A stretch of DNA of 64,000 nt, from NCBI GenBank assembly GCA_030549495.1, contig JAUIRK010000883.1, positions 863,501 through 927,500 on the forward strand, given 5' to 3'. Below are positions 10,279 through 22,170 of the stretch, piece after piece. How positions within the stretch are numbered: position 1 is the stretch's first letter; each line of letters starts with the position of its first letter. Both the position numbers and the translations under genes were made by a program. This DNA comes from Nectonema munidae (Eukaryota > Nematomorpha > Nectonematoida > Nectonematidae). The notes under the pieces were generated by a model, which saw nothing but the letters and a program-made list of their open reading frames with translations, was not told where the DNA came from and made no database searches.

Positions 10279-12486
10279 TAGAGCTTCTGTCTCGAGATTT
10301 CTCGAGAATTTTAGAATTTTTTTATTTCTTGATTCTCGAGAATTTAAAAAAAATTTTATTACTGAAAACATGTTAAATTTTGAATAAATATTAATAAAAA
10401 ATAAATAATTGTAAAAACTAAAAATTAAATTTTGCTTTGTTTTTGTTGTTGTTAGTCAATTTTTTTATTACAAAATTTTGTTTTTTAATAGATTTGTAAA
10501 AATAAAAAAATATTTTAAAAAAGTTTAATTTAAACTAAAATAAAGTTAAAATTATATTATTTTAAAAATTTTAATTTTATTTTTATTTCGTAAGTTTCTT
10601 TAAGCTTTATTTTTTAACTTTAATTTTTATTCTAATTTGTAAAATGTCTCAAATCTGGAAAATAAAGGTAGTTGCTAAATGCAAACACTGTAATGCTATT
10701 ATACAATGTAAAAATAGCTCTACAACTGGCTTAATCAGACATTTTACTAGAAAGTACAAAGGTGAATTTCCTGTAAAACGTATGATTGACTTTCCAACCC
10801 CATATAAGGAATTTAAAATTATAAATTTTACAAAAAAGACAACCATGACTGAAATTGTATCTAAGTTATCTGCATTGGATGGATTCAGCATAAATGGTAT
10901 AGCAAACAGTTCTTTTATAAGAAAATCTTTTATGAAAGATGGCTATGTTTTACCTAAAGATGAAAGTGCTGTTATGGGCTTAGTTTTAGAGTTTTACGAA
11001 AAAATTAAAGAAGACATGATAAAGAAATTACAAATAAGAAAAAGTAAAAATTTTGTTTGTCTTTAGATGAATATACTGGTGCTAACAATAAAGATACCTA
11101 AATATTGTTGTTTTTTTCCAAGATGGAGAATATCTGAATTTAGGTATTATTTTTCTCAAAGGCTCTATTTCGGCTGATGATTTATATGTTCTTGTGAAAC
11201 TAAAATTAGAAGAATTTTTATTAGATTCTGAAAAAGATATTATAAGTATAACAACAGATCGAGCAAGTATTATGAAAAAACTTGGAAAAAAATTTGTTAT
11301 TCATCAGCAGTGTTTCATCCATGCTATTCATTTAGCAGTTGTGGATGTAATTTATCAAAAAAAACTTAGCTACAAAATTAAGCTAGTTTATGATAATGAA
11401 AGTGAAGATGACGCAAAAGATTTTCAAAATAATTTTTTATGCTAAAAGCTTGAAGAAAGTTATTGTAATAATAAAAAAATTTCGAAAATCTCCAGTGAAA
11501 AATTATGCTCTTCAAAAACACATTTTTTCAGATCAGGGTAAAGAACTTCTTTTTCTTCGTGTAAAAACAAGATGGAATAGTGTGGTTGTTATGTTAGAAA
11601 GATTTCTTCTTCTTAAAGATTCAATACTTAAAACTATTATTAATCTTAAAGAAAACACTAATAAATATTTTGAAATTGAAACATTTTACAAACAGTTGTT
11701 TCTACACTGAAGCATAGAAAAGTTGAGCCAAACAAAATGTACTCTTTTAGAAAGTGAAGCAATCTTCAATTTTTTGATAAATATTCTTAGTAAAAATGAA
11801 AATTCCTTCTCGAAAAAAATAGTTGAAAAGTTATTTCAAAGAATAAATGAAAGAAGAAACAAAAAATTGTCTCACTTGTGCACTTTTTTCACTCTCATAA
11901 TATCATGTCAATGTATAATGCACGATCAACTTTTGAATATTCAAATTTTGAAGAAATTTTAGAATGTGCAAAAAATATTTTTGATAAAATTTTTTCTCAT
12001 TATTCGGAACATGGAACTGTTATACAAGAAAGCCAAATTCAAGTCGAATCTATTGATGTGAAGAAGAATCTCTAACTCAAAGTTTAAATAGAGAAATTAA
12101 AGAATTCATATATGATAAAAAAGAAGAAAAAGTTAGTACAATAGAAGAACTAGAGATGTTCAATCAAAACAAAAATTTTAATTTATCAGATTCGAGGCAA
12201 TTGTTAAAAAATTCTCTTTTATGCATCCAACCAACTTCTTGTCAATGCGAAAGAATCTTCTCAAATGTATCAAATATTTTATCTCCAAAACGATTGAGTT
12301 TGAAAAACGAATCTTTAAATGCTCTTGTTTTTTAAAAAGTCATTTTACTAATAAAACAAAATATTTTTTTTCGTAAAATATTTTTAATATTTTTTAACTT
12401 CTCGAAACTTTTCTCGAGTCTCAAGAATCATATATTTTTTTCTCGTTTCTCGAGAATTAAATTTTATCTAGAAATCAGAAGCTCTA
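10279..12486 (+). mobile_element. hAT transposon with 8-bp target duplication
   Basis: TAGAGCTTCTG at 10279 and CAGAAGCTCTA ending at 12486 are the inverted ends. Both sides carry the target duplication GTTCATAC (10271-10278 and 12487-12494), identical on both sides. Both subterminal regions are rich in TCTCGAGAA palindromes (10290-10345 and 12400-12460). The 2208-bp element holds a broken transposase. The perfect target duplication suggests moderate age. Confidence 0.92.
10644..12336 (+). pseudogene. hAT transposase, broken
   Basis: It starts MSQIWKIKVVAKCKHCNAII with a BED-type zinc finger (CKHC ... LIRH; the last His is replaced). The catalytic domain keeps ISITTDRASIMKKL (usual TTDGASN) and HQQCFIHAIHLAVVDV (usual C-x-H-x-L-N-L). 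Later parts are LLFLRVKTRWNSVVVMLERF and the C-terminal dimerisation region LLCIQPTSCQCERIFSNVSN followed by SPKRLSLKNESLNALVF. The pieces occupy several frames (10644-11066, 11194-11445, 11390-11710, 11723-12075 and to about 12336), so at least four frameshifts or stops are present. It belongs to the BED-finger hAT group. Confidence 0.88.
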
Positions 12487-12494
12487 GTTCATAC

Positions 12495-13656
12495 GTAGTA
12501 TTAAACTTAAATTAGACAAAATTATGCAATATGATTGATTCACTTAACTTGACAGCTTTACTCATTATATTTATAGGAAAAAATCATCTTATTGTTTATT
12601 TTTGTAAAAATAGGTATAAAGGTTGAATAACTCTAAATTATGTATATATCATCGTTGCTTAATCTCACTACATAAAACATCCTTGATTATTATTTAAATC
12701 CCTTATAGTCCCAAGATTTTTTTATATTATTGTTATGCAGAGATTTCTGAAATAAAGGGTAAAGGTACCATGACATTTTTTTTATCCAGAAGCGAAATTT
12801 GCAAGTATAGCGAACAGCTAAAAAATATCAAAAATTTACATCAGGAAAACATTTTTCATCCTTTAATAGATACAACACACCATCACCAAAACAAGACAGA
12901 TTCATCACAAAACATATAATTCTAGAACTCTTAAAGTATGGAGTAATAAAGGAATTGTGAAATGCAGCTTTTTTTTTAAAAAAAAATTTTTTTTTAATTG
13001 TCATCCAGGCAGCATTACTCAATCTACTTCCCAAATTAGTAATGGCAAAAACGATTTTTATGGCAAATGATGAAAGAAAATGAGTCTGGTTTAGAAAGAG
13101 CATTCTTCCAGACAGTAGCAGGCCAGTTGGGGCTATTAAGCTAAAACAGATATAAATAATTTATTCCATTATTATCGCGAAAAAATCTTAATATTTAGGC
13201 TTTTTTTGAATCAACATCTTCGTATTAATAACTACTATTATATACTAAATAAAGCAAATATGTTGTTCGATATATGGCGAGACGAAAAATGAAACCAAAT
13301 TCACGCGTTCCAACTTTATCCCTCTTTATTTCCACATGCAAGAAGAACATCAATAGTTCTTTATATTGTGAAGTCATTTCAAAATAGATTTTGTTCCTTT
13401 TAATGATAACAATAATAATAATTTCCTTTAATGAAAATTATGGCGCGCTACTGCCTATAGAGATTAAGGGATCCTTGCTAAAGACCGATTTATTCGTCCA
13501 AAAATATCTTATTCCAAGACAAATAATTTAGAAAAAACAGACCTAGACTGCAAATCCTTGAAAACGCCAACATAAAACATAAAACTTTAACATTTTACAA
13601 ACAGGGCTGATTTCATGGGAATACGGTTAACAAAATCAAAAATGAGGATAAAATAC
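12495..13656. other. WNK intron, no feature seen
   Basis: AT-rich intron between the hAT element and exon 8. An open frame at 12828-13103 on the minus strand has no recognisable similarity and looks like chance. A homopolymer-rich stretch lies at 12968-12998. Confidence 0.5.
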
Positions 13657-13776
13657 CAGAATAGATAGCTGGAGTGGTGTTTGAAGATGATAAGCAGCTA
13701 GCATGAGATTGCAATTTCAAGAAAGCTAAGTTGCTTCCACTTTCATCGGATTGAGGCAACAAATTAATGGTATTGC
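13657..13776 (-). CDS. WNK: WNK exon 8: linker exon, acceptor ambiguous
   Basis: The open frame reads NTINLLPQSDESGSNLAFLK and on to NTTPAIYS, ending TCTG|GTATTT (phase 1), which fits the next exon exactly. The strongest acceptor (TTTCTTTTGTTAG, exon from 13787) is out of phase with exon 7. A second AG 11 bases further (GCTGAAG, exon from 13776) restores the frame and is used here. The sequence is Ser/Asn-rich and not conserved enough to confirm the choice. Confidence 0.6.
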
Positions 13777-13963
13777 CTTCAGCAAGGCTAACAAAAGAAA
13801 TAATTTGTATTAAAAATATGATTCAATATTTTAAAGCTCTTTCAAATTACGATCCTTTTTGGCTGATGTAAAAGGAATCATTTGAATTTTGAATTGATGA
13901 GGGAAGCTGTTCCTTCAACTAGAAATATGTAATGATGGCGTTATAAAAATTAAAAGGAATTAC

Positions 13964-14013
13964 AGAATTTACGGAAGATTCTAGTGATTGAAAGTTTGAG
14001 CTCTCCTTTGAAT
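13964..14013 (-). CDS. Possible 50-nt cassette exon of WNK
   Basis: A good acceptor (AATATTCTTAG) is followed by an open stretch in the phase left by exon 7 (DSKESSNFQSLESSVNS) and two possible GTA donors. Both donors leave phase 0, which no visible downstream exon before the second PF2-like domain accepts. It may be an alternative cassette or a chance match. Confidence 0.2.
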
Positions 14014-14738
14014 CTAAGAATATTTAAAAGGTGATTAATAGATATAACTCCTCAGAAAAACGTGGATATCAAGAAACTAAGGGGAAAAAAGACTGAAAAT
14101 TAGAGTAAATTAGTTTTTTTGAAATATTTTAGCGCGAAAGTTTAAATAAAGTAAGCAGTGGAGAGATATGTGAAGAAGTGAATCTATAAAAAAAAAAGTG
14201 ACGTATGTGTAAGAATTTTTTTTAAATGTGTACAAGCATTTAATAAAAAAACTAACAAATTTTTTATTACTTTAACTAAACTAAAATGTTAAAAAAAGTA
14301 AAACACGACGATTCCAATGTTGATTATTAAAATTTTGCACCATTTCATTAGAATGAGCAACAAAAAGTTTAGACTGCAGGGATTCCCCACCTTTCTTTTT
14401 TTATGGAGCTTTTTCAAAATTGTAAATTCTTCTTAATCCCTATTTTTTATTTGCTACTCAATTCATTTTATATATCTATTAAATATAATTTATATATAAA
14501 AAAAGAGCTTATCTATTAAAAAATAATTCAATTTTATTATCAAATAGTGCAAAATTTTTTAATTAAAAAGCCTTTTGAATGCAGACAAAGAAAGAACAAG
14601 ATCAAAGCTTAATTACCAAACCTGATTCAACAGGATATAAAAATGGGAAAGCATTCACATATAACTGAGAGCTTTTCGCCATAATATATCGATTTTTTTT
14701 GAATTTCAAGAATTTTCCTCAAAAATTGGTATATTTAC
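14014..14738. other. WNK intron, no feature seen
   Basis: AT-rich intron between the possible cassette exon and the open tail of exon 7; nothing recognised. Confidence 0.5.
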
Positions 14739-14826
14739 TACTGGACCATTATGGACCACTTGGCGGCCCACATGAACAACGTTGAAAAACACTCGTTCAG
14801 AGTAATATTTGATTTAAAGTGTGTAC

Positions 14827-15226
14827 CTGTTCTTATTAAGGAAGAATTGATTAAATTCGATGGATTAAAATTGGAGTCGAAAGAAGCTGAAAATTGGGAA
14901 TTCAAAGTAGTCGCAATTTTTTTAGGGGAAACATTTGCTTGCGATTGCTGAGGCAAATGATTTGCTGCATTACCGCTCTTGCCAACAGAATTATTTGTAA
15001 AAGTTGCGTTTGCAGTGATTTCATTGAACTTCGTCAAAGTTGCAGCACTCGTGGATGATAGCGTTGAAGAGGCGGTGTTAGAAGAAACGAAACCGGATTC
15101 TTTATCTGTGATTCGCTTTTCTTCGATTTTTTTGCGTTCATCTCGGATAGTTTCGATCTTTTCACGCAGTAACTTTGCAACGATACTGACGTTTTCAGAA
15201 CTTTCAACATAAAATTCCGAAACTGC
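14827..15226 (-). CDS. WNK: WNK exon 7: coiled coil and Ser/Thr/Asn-rich linker
   Basis: Acceptor TTTTTGTAG then GCA GTT TCG, in phase with exon 6 (VAQAL then AVSEFYVESSENVSIVAKLL). Residues about 486-525 form a charged helix (REKIETIRDERKKIEEKR), the short coiled coil after the PF2-like domain in WNKs. The remainder (to about 618) is low-complexity Ser/Thr/Asn/Ala sequence. I chose the ACAG|GTACAC donor at 14826, leaving phase 1. The frame stays open to a stop near 14739, so a longer form cannot be excluded by sequence alone. Confidence 0.85.
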
Positions 15227-16336
15227 CTACAAAAAGCAATAACAAAAACTTCCAGGACCGTACTCATAGAACAAATAGGAAGATAAAACGTAAAGATAGA
15301 AGTATATAGTTGCACAATTCCTAAACCAGACATAAATATTTAAAATATAGAAGATGAAATTGCGTCAAAATCACAACTCTAAAAATGAATGACATAATCA
15401 ATATATATTTTTACTAAAATCTAAAATTTAGTGGAGGCGTGCAACTTTTTTTAGATTTTGATTTTGCGTCCGCGAGGTGAAGTACCGAAAGAAAGGGAGA
15501 CATTTAAAGCACATTTTAATTTTATTCCTTTTTACAGAAAAATAATGCAAAATTATAAAGTAAAAAATTAATATTTTTTTGCATTGATTACTAATAAGTA
15601 ATAAAAAATGAAGTCATGGAAAGCAACAAAACCGCGTATAAGTATTATTATTATTTAAGAAATATAGGATTGAACAACGAGCAAGCAAAGCTACAATTAA
15701 ATTATGAATTCTCAAATGAGCAAGTAATATCATAGGATGAGGATATGACAAATCTTATTGAAAATAATATTTCGTCTCTATGATTCTTTTTCAACCTAAG
15801 TCAAGTAGAAAGCTTTCTTTTTTTATTTCTACAACGCGAAAGCCGTTTTCCTCCTTCTTCTATCAGTTTCCTTCTATTTACTCATGGAGTCGAAACATCC
15901 TATTTAATAAAGAATATACTGCTATACTTAAAAAAAACTAAATATTTAACAATATCCACTTTATATAAACTCATTTTGGATTATTGTTTCTGTAGAGGAA
16001 AGCCGACGATTTTTAATTTCCAATCGAATTGAAAAGAGATGAATCAAAATCGGCTGATTTGCGCGAACTAAAATCAGTTCTTTTAACGACCCGAATAACA
16101 GACGAAAGACAATCAAAATCAAACATGCGTCAACAAAGCAATACACATACAAGCAGTAGAAATATATATATTTTATTTCTAGCCATATGTAGAAGCCTGT
16201 AAATTATCCTTATGGTGGATTTTTGCGGGTTTGGTGAAATTACACTGCTTTATCGCTGCTGCTGCTGCGAAAGTGTAACAAAATTCTACACTTTTCCCTG
16301 AGAGTATTTGCTTTTATGGAAATATACTCTCTGTTT
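15227..16336. other. WNK intron, no clear feature
   Basis: AT-rich intron. A (CTG)n-like GCTGCTGCTGCTGC run is at about 16254-16268; no coding or repeat family recognised. Confidence 0.5.
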
Positions 16337-16652
16337 CAATGATCCGCAAACTTTTTTACCTGTCGACCCCCTCATAGAACATTTGTTTTCACATCGACCC
16401 CCACCCCATATAAAAATGTTTCATAAAAACATTAATAAATGTTCAACAATTAAGAGAAAAAATGCAAACCAAAGATGTTTCATATATCCTATCCTATACA
16501 ATGTCATAAGCTATGTTAAAGAAAAATGAGATTTATTACTACTATAGAGTAAAAAAGCATAGCACAATTTGCTAAGTTTGTCTATCTTACCGACCCCTAA
16601 GGATCTGTAATCGACCCCCACGGGTCGATATCGACCACTTTGCCGACCCCTG
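16337..16652. mobile_element. hAT-type MITE (GGGGTCGGCAAA ends)
   Basis: Left CAATGATCCGCAAAC and right GTTTGCCGACCCCTG-type ends are inverted relatives (right end read inward: CAGGGGTCGGCAAAG). Several GTCGACCCC / GGGGTCGAT motifs are repeated near both ends. Length 316 bp, with no coding capacity. hAT assignment rests on the CAGGGGTCGGC terminus. Confidence 0.6.
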
Positions 16653-16735
16653 GACTTAAACAAAGCTTTGTTTTGAACAGATAGATTATACTCATATAAA
16701 GATAGTATAATCTAGGGGCTAACAACAACAACAAT

Positions 16736-16786
16736 AACAGACGATATCTAATGTAAAGCAGATTTGTATTAAAAAGCATTAATAAA
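16736..16786. repeat. Fragment of a piggyBac-type MITE core
   Basis: CAGACGATATCTAATGTAAA followed by GCAGATTTGTATTAAAAAGC matches the interior of the copies near 23.5, 36.3 and 47.8 kb; no termini remain. Confidence 0.6.
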
Positions 16787-17067
16787 CATTTAAAATAAAA
16801 CATTAAAAATAAAACATTTAAAAATTAATCAAGCAAATAAACATTTCTGTTATTATAGAAATTTAGCATAAATTTTTTTTGTTTTTTACATTATGAGAAC
16901 TTAATATCCAAATCACAGTGGTTTAAAATTTTACGTATGAAAGATTTTAAATGTTATAAAAAATTTATATAAAAAATTTTGAAACTCTGGGAATTAAATT
17001 AATTAAAGAAAAATTAGGAAGAAACACAGCGTTACAAATGATATAAAGAATAATCACTAATACTTAC

Positions 17068-17238
17068 CAGGGCTTGAGCAACTTCAGTACACTTATCGCT
17101 TTTGATGTTAAACTCAAACTCTATGGCTTCATTCGTACTGGAACGATCTTTCCTCTTTTTAGGATCTTGTACAAAGAGCCACACTTTAACGATTTCATTA
17201 TCGACATTGCAAGCATCATCCGGATTAACAATTTCGAT
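17068..17238 (-). CDS. WNK: WNK exon 6: PF2-like autoinhibitory domain
   Basis: Acceptor AATTAAG then ATC GAA ATT; 57 codons to CTG|GTAAGT, residues about 429-485. It contains VKVWLFVQDPKKRKD followed by NEAIEFEFNIKSDKCTEVAQ, the PASK/FRAY-homology-2-like fold that follows WNK kinase domains. In mammals this domain inhibits the kinase through an FxF motif; FEFN is visible here. Phase 0 at both ends. Confidence 0.93.
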
Positions 17239-17673
17239 CTTAATTATTATTATGATGTAAAAAACAGAACTTTAAAACAGGTTGGAAAAAATAGTATAAA
17301 TTCTTTCAAAAAGGGGCCTTCCTAATTTCGTGAAGAGCTAGTGAAGTTAATTGCTTTCTGTCTTTTAGGTATTAGTTTTTACAAAGACTTGTCACGAAAC
17401 TTCTATAAAATCATAATGAAGTCAAGATATTCTAGAGTTTTGGCTTTTAAGTCTTTGATGGCTAAACTTTAAGACTAATAATGGCCAGACATATTTTTCA
17501 ATGAAATTTATTTTTAAAGATTATGTTACTTTCTTGGAACATGGGTGACACACTAGTAGTCCTCAAGGGGTTTCACCTCATAATTTGAATTGATATGATG
17601 TGTTAAAATTTGCTCAATAAATTTTTTTGATGATTGGTAGCACTCACCCTTTATTTTTCACACGGCAATATAT

Positions 17674-18060
17674 TTGTTTATTCTTGTTCATCATCTACGC
17701 GACTCACCCCTTTTACACATCGCATTCCCTGTGGACTTTTTAATGACCTCCCCAAAATCAGTTGACCCACAAAAAGAAGTCCCTGGACTTGTTGAGGCAA
17801 ATAAGGTACTCCATAATCTCCCACATAAAGCCAAAGACGCTAGCTTTTTTAAGATGAGAGGAACACTACACGACACCCTCAGGAAGGATCTAAATCCCTC
17901 AACATCTGAGGAGGGTAACCGATCGGGTCTAACAAACTCAAGATTTCTGTTTGTGATCGATAGTATACCATCGGTAGTGATGTATCGATTAGATCGGTAT
18001 CGGCTCAAGAATGAAAATTTATGTTGTAGTCTGTTTTCAAAAGAAAAATTGCGTATGTTT
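17674..18060 (+). other. Unrecognised GC-richer open stretch
   Basis: An open plus-strand frame includes MTSPKSVDPQKEVPGLVEAN and HDTLRKDLNPSTSEEGNRSG. The opposite strand is open too, so coding direction is uncertain. It is followed by repeated ATCGAT/ATCGGT motifs and then a hAT MITE. It looks like a piece of an unidentified element rather than a WNK exon, since no splice phases fit. Confidence 0.25.
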
Positions 18061-18063
18061 GTA

Positions 18064-18218
18064 CAGTGGCGTAGCCAGAGGGGGGCAAGGGGGCAATGCC
18101 CCCCCCCCCCCCAATACCTTTTCCCCCCCCCCCCCCCCAAATAATTTTATTTCCAATATGCTTGCCCCCCTAAATTCCTTGCATGCCCCCCAACTTCCAT
18201 TTTTTGGCTACGCCACTG
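18064..18218. mobile_element. hAT MITE with CAGTGGCGTAGCC ends
   Basis: CAGTGGCGTAGCCA at the left and TGGCTACGCCACTG at the right are perfect inverted ends. The flanks TGTTTGTA and TGTTTGGG look like an 8-bp target duplication with two changes. The interior is dominated by poly-C tracts of 12-18 bases. 155 bp. Confidence 0.88.
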
Positions 18219-18780
18219 TGTTTGGGCGATGATAATGTATTTTTTAATGTTACGATTCTTTACAAATATAGGTTAACATTTGAGTGATAATTACCACGAG
18301 GATATGATCATCTCGTATAATCTTGAACTTGAAAAATAGAATAAAATATCGTTCTTGCCTCCCTACATAAGCAAAAAAGGCCTTTTAACCAAAAAAAGGT
18401 TATAAATTTAGAATTTTATTTCGCGTTTTTAATATTTTAAATCATATTGATCCTTATTCTTATACTCCAATTTATAACATGTAATGCTTTTTGCTCATTG
18501 GGAGGGAAAAGCGATTTTTCATTATTCTATTTGTTACCGCCTATACTTGTTTCCTATTGTCTCTTTCATTCAACAAATTTGATAAAAAAATATTTTTTTC
18601 AAAAAATAACCAAGCGAAGTCTGGAATTTAGTAATTATTTATATTAATCCTTATATTTTGTTAATTATATTATCGATGAAATCAATGATGCCTCCTCAAT
18701 TATGAAATCATTTATTTGTTATTTTTATTTAGACCTATTATTATAATTAGTTAAGACGATGCTTCCTTTTATACTTAAAA
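18219..18780. other. WNK intron, no feature seen
   Basis: AT-rich intron between a MITE and a LINE 3' end; nothing recognised. Confidence 0.5.
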
Positions 18781-18789
18781 GTAAAAGAG

Positions 18790-19080
18790 TCTTCTTCTTT
18801 GTCTACACCTTATTTATCCCCAAGTTGAGGGTCGGTGGCTGAGATACGCTGTCTCCACTTCTCTCTGTCCATTGCGGCCTCTTCGCTGAGTCCAAGCTCC
18901 TGTAGTCGCTCCTTCAGCCCATCTCTCCATCATTTTCCACTCACTTTCTTTTGCATAGCTGGGCGCACCACATGGTCTTGCTTCTTCCTTAAAATATGCC
19001 CGTACCACCGCAGTTTACAAAGTTCTACTACAGCCAGCACACTTATATCAACTTCCGTCTTTCTTCTACTTTCCTCATGT
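18790..19080 (-). mobile_element. LINE 3' end: reverse transcriptase ORF tail
   Basis: The minus strand reads LRWYGHILRKKQDHVVRPAM, then KERLQELGLSEEAAMDREKW and RQRISATDPQLGDK before a TAA at 18810-18812. This is the RWxGH...GxxxDRxxWR signature at the end of many non-LTR ORF2 proteins. One in-frame stop interrupts it, in place of an Arg just after KKVSGK. A short 3' tail with CAAAGAAGAAGA follows, suggesting an RTE-like tail. 5'-truncated. Confidence 0.85.
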
Positions 19081-19145
19081 AATTTTCGCTAATTTTACAG
19101 TTAAACAGTGCAAAACAATTTTTAATAATGAGTGAGTTTTCATAC

Positions 19146-19292
19146 CTTAAATCCAGTTTCTTCAAGAAAAAAGGAATGCACGAGAAGGGATTTTGCTGTG
19201 GATCGTTTCTGTGATTTACTCAGTAAGCAATCTTCAATGATTTCTCGAAGATAACAATTTTCAACTTTTTCCATTGAAGCTGGCTTCACGCC
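19146..19292 (-). CDS. WNK: WNK exon 5: end of kinase domain
   Basis: Acceptor CGTTTTAG then GGC GTG AAG: GVKPASMEKVENCYLREIIEDC and the last kinase helices, ending LLVHSFFLEETGFK at an AAG|GTATGA donor (49 codons, phase 0; residues about 380-428). It matches the GVKPAS...EEIIE...HxFFxEETG region of WNKs. The Arg of subdomain XI (usually in a DERYS-like turn) is present as KRSTAKSLL. Confidence 0.93.
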
Positions 19293-20914
19293 CTAAAACG
19301 TTGAGATAAAATTTAATAGATAAAGTAAATATACCTAATTTTCCAAAAATATAAAACTATCTCATTTATAATTTTAATAAACTTTCAAATTCAAAAAAAC
19401 CGAAAAAAATCATAAAATAGGATATTGAGAAACTTTAAAGTCTGATTGGCTGGTTGGTGTGTATAGCTTTTAAACGCTTGGGTTTTGACCTTTTTTGGTA
19501 GATTAAAAATAATAATCAAGATTTAGAATATTTATCATGAAAACTTTATAGTGATTCATCATCACCATTCCATTTTAACGGCCATGATTAATTCCAGTAA
19601 GCTGGGGTGAGACGGATCACCCAAGATGATAATTAAACAAACTGATTCAAGCAATCTTAATTTTGAGTCTCAAGTACAACCTGTCTTTTTTATCACCAAG
19701 TTTAAGTCCAAACCTTTTCATATATTTCTTACTATTTTCCATCCAAGTTAATTTATTTATGTTTACTTTTCTTTCTTCTACAGGAACTAAATTCAAAAGA
19801 ATCCTTTATAAGCCTGCCACTATTTTTTCTTAAGATACGTCAAAACTAATTGAGTCTTTCCGTATTTATAATTTTGTTCACATCAATCACGTATGCCAAA
19901 TTTCTATTTTTACATTACTTACTTCGTTTTTCAAAGTTAGTCCACAAATCATTCTTAACATTCTCATTTAATTTGTTAGTAGTTTTCGTTCATCAGTTTC
20001 TTTTAGCGCCAACCTTTGAGCTCCATAAATAATGACTGATCTCACGCATGGAGAATAGACCGAGTTTTTCATTCTAAGTAAACTTCATTTAGTTATTTTC
20101 AAAAATATTAATTTAAAAAAAAGAAGCAAAACAGAAATATTAAAAAGAAGTAATCTTGGAATTTGAGCTTTTCGATGTGCTCTGAACAAATATGGAATTT
20201 TAGACTGTATGAGATATCTTCTACATGATATTATTTTATGCTGGAAAACACACAAAATACAAAATTATATTTTCAGAAAAAAATTGAAAAGACAAGCGAC
20301 AGCGCATGAATGAAATGGAGAAGGTAAAATTTGGCATTATATAAACGCAAAATAACGTTACATTTAATAAAAGTGAAAAACTAAAATTGATTCTCAAGTC
20401 TAGTTTAGCATCCTTCGTTGCATACACACACACACATTGAAGAAAATAGTGTTATAAAAGGATTTAAAGAAATTTAGTTCTTAAATTCTTTCTTCGAACC
20501 TGTCAAGATTTAAGGATAATCATGAAAATTAGTTTTCCTATTGTTCCCAAGCAGGACAAAACGTAGGCCTAGAAATAGGGATCAATATAGGGAATTAAAT
20601 TGACAATGTACGAGGTTGACTTTTTAAAAAAAAACATTTTTTAAAATAAAAAAACTAAAAATAAAAAAACATTTTTTGGATACGGACAAATCCAATCAAA
20701 TTTAGGGTTGTAGATAGACTCATTTTGATAAGTTATAAATAGGTAAAAAAAAAGGTCAAAAATTTTAAGAAACCAATTAGCAAGAGAGATTTCGCATTGA
20801 TGAATATTGCAAAATATATTTTTGAATTAAAATTAAACTTAATAAAATCGTAATATATTGTTAAATAAGGGTGTTTGAAAATCGATTCAAATCTTTGACA
20901 AAGAAGCCAACATA
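19293..20914. other. WNK intron, no feature seen
   Basis: About 1.6 kb of AT-rich intron; only a short CA run near 20427-20437. The open frames here are short and resemble nothing known. Confidence 0.5.
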
Positions 20915-20960
20915 TTCAACGGTTCCCAACCGTTATGCTATGGGAAATAAAGGTGCCTTA

Positions 20961-21703
20961 CAGGGCCGGTGCTAAGAATGGCGTGGCCCAATTAGAAATA
21001 TTATAGCGGGACCCGACTCTACATAGTAAAATTTATCAATGTTTATATTTCATATAAAAAACATATACAAACCAAAAAAATTGCCATTTAATGCCTGGTA
21101 TAAAGAAATTTAAAGTCACTATAAATATTTTTATTGGCAAACTAGGCAATTACATATTATATACTCTTTTAGAAAAAGAATCTTCTAGTTTTTTATTAGC
21201 AAAATCTTTCAAAATTCTTTTTCAAATATTTTTCGAGATATAATTCTAAAAATGTAGTTTAATAATTTTTAAAACCCTCTTTCAAAAACCTTCTAAGACC
21301 TCAAGTAATAGAAAGCTAAATTTATAGATTTTGGTTGGCTGTCTGTAAATATTTTTTTTTCATGTGATTTTAAAAATATTTTTTAACATTTTAGAGATAA
21401 AAAATTTTTTGAAATTTGAAACTGTAGAAAACTTAAATGTTTAAAAAAGTAAGAAAAAAATGCGCCATTTTTTCCACGTCGTTTTGAAAAGTGGAAAAAT
21501 TTGCCATTGCTAAGGGAGGTGATATAACGATAATTTACTAAATTCATCATAAAGCCATAATGAATAAAAATTATGAGAAAGATTATCTCACTTTTCATTT
21601 TATGTTTTAAGTAGTATTTTGTACCTCATATAATACAGAAAAAGGCCCACAGGCGCGTGGCCCAATTTGATAACATCGGTCAAATCGGCTAGCAACGGCC
21701 CTG
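20961..21703. mobile_element. Non-autonomous hAT with CAGGGCCGGTGCTA ends
   Basis: CAGGGCCGGTGCTA and TAGCAACGGCCCTG are inverted ends; flanks GTGCCTTA and GTACCTTA form an 8-bp target duplication with one change. Both subterminal parts share GTGGCCCAATT. No transposase. Confidence 0.85.
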
Positions 21704-21916
21704 GTACCTTATTATTACATTATTCATATTATATTAATTTTTTTTCATTTTCATATTTTTCATCAAATATAATTTTGGTTTTTGTATTTTTTAGTGTGAC
21801 AAAAACCTTGTTAGTTTGCTACACCTTTCGATATGAATGTAATCACGTTTTTTCGGTTGAATAAATTTGTTCTTCTTCTACTTCAAAAAATAATACTCTT
21901 TATATTATTTTATAAT

Positions 21917-22170
21917 TTAATCTTTTGAGGACCTGAAAATTTAAGACTGATCGTCTGCTTTCTTTTTCATTGGAATTTTAACCCATTAAGTACCATAGAA
22001 ATCAGACGATATCTAAAAACGCAGACGATTTATATTCAAAGTCATTGAAAAAAGCAGACGAAGATGAAATTACTTATGTTCCCAAATAGGAACATTGGGA
22101 CTTAATGGGTTAAATACTTAAAGCACACGATTTTTGGGACATTGATGTTGCATTGTGCTGAAAGAGTTAA
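21917..22170. mobile_element. piggyBac-type MITE (outer copy)
   Basis: TTAA-flanked, TCTTTTGAGGAC to GTGCTGAAAGAG, with a GATCGTCTGCTTTC core. It is interrupted by a second MITE at 21978-22113. Confidence 0.7.
21978..22113. mobile_element. piggyBac-type MITE, CCCATTAAG subfamily (inner)
   Basis: TTAA, CCCATTAAGTACCATAG, core with two CAGACGAT motifs, the palindrome TGTTCCCAAATAGGAACA, CTTAATGGG, TTAA. It is nested in the outer MITE. The sister copy is at 29576-29712. Confidence 0.9.

Noticed and set aside
14738-14826. Continuation of WNK exon 7 to a stop at 14739
   Set aside because: A good GTACAC donor precedes it and the second PF2-like domain lies downstream, so read-through is less likely.
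17691-18140. Minus-strand open frame of 149 codons with a Gly run
   Set aside because: It runs through a MITE and its poly-C tract; no splice fit and no similarity.
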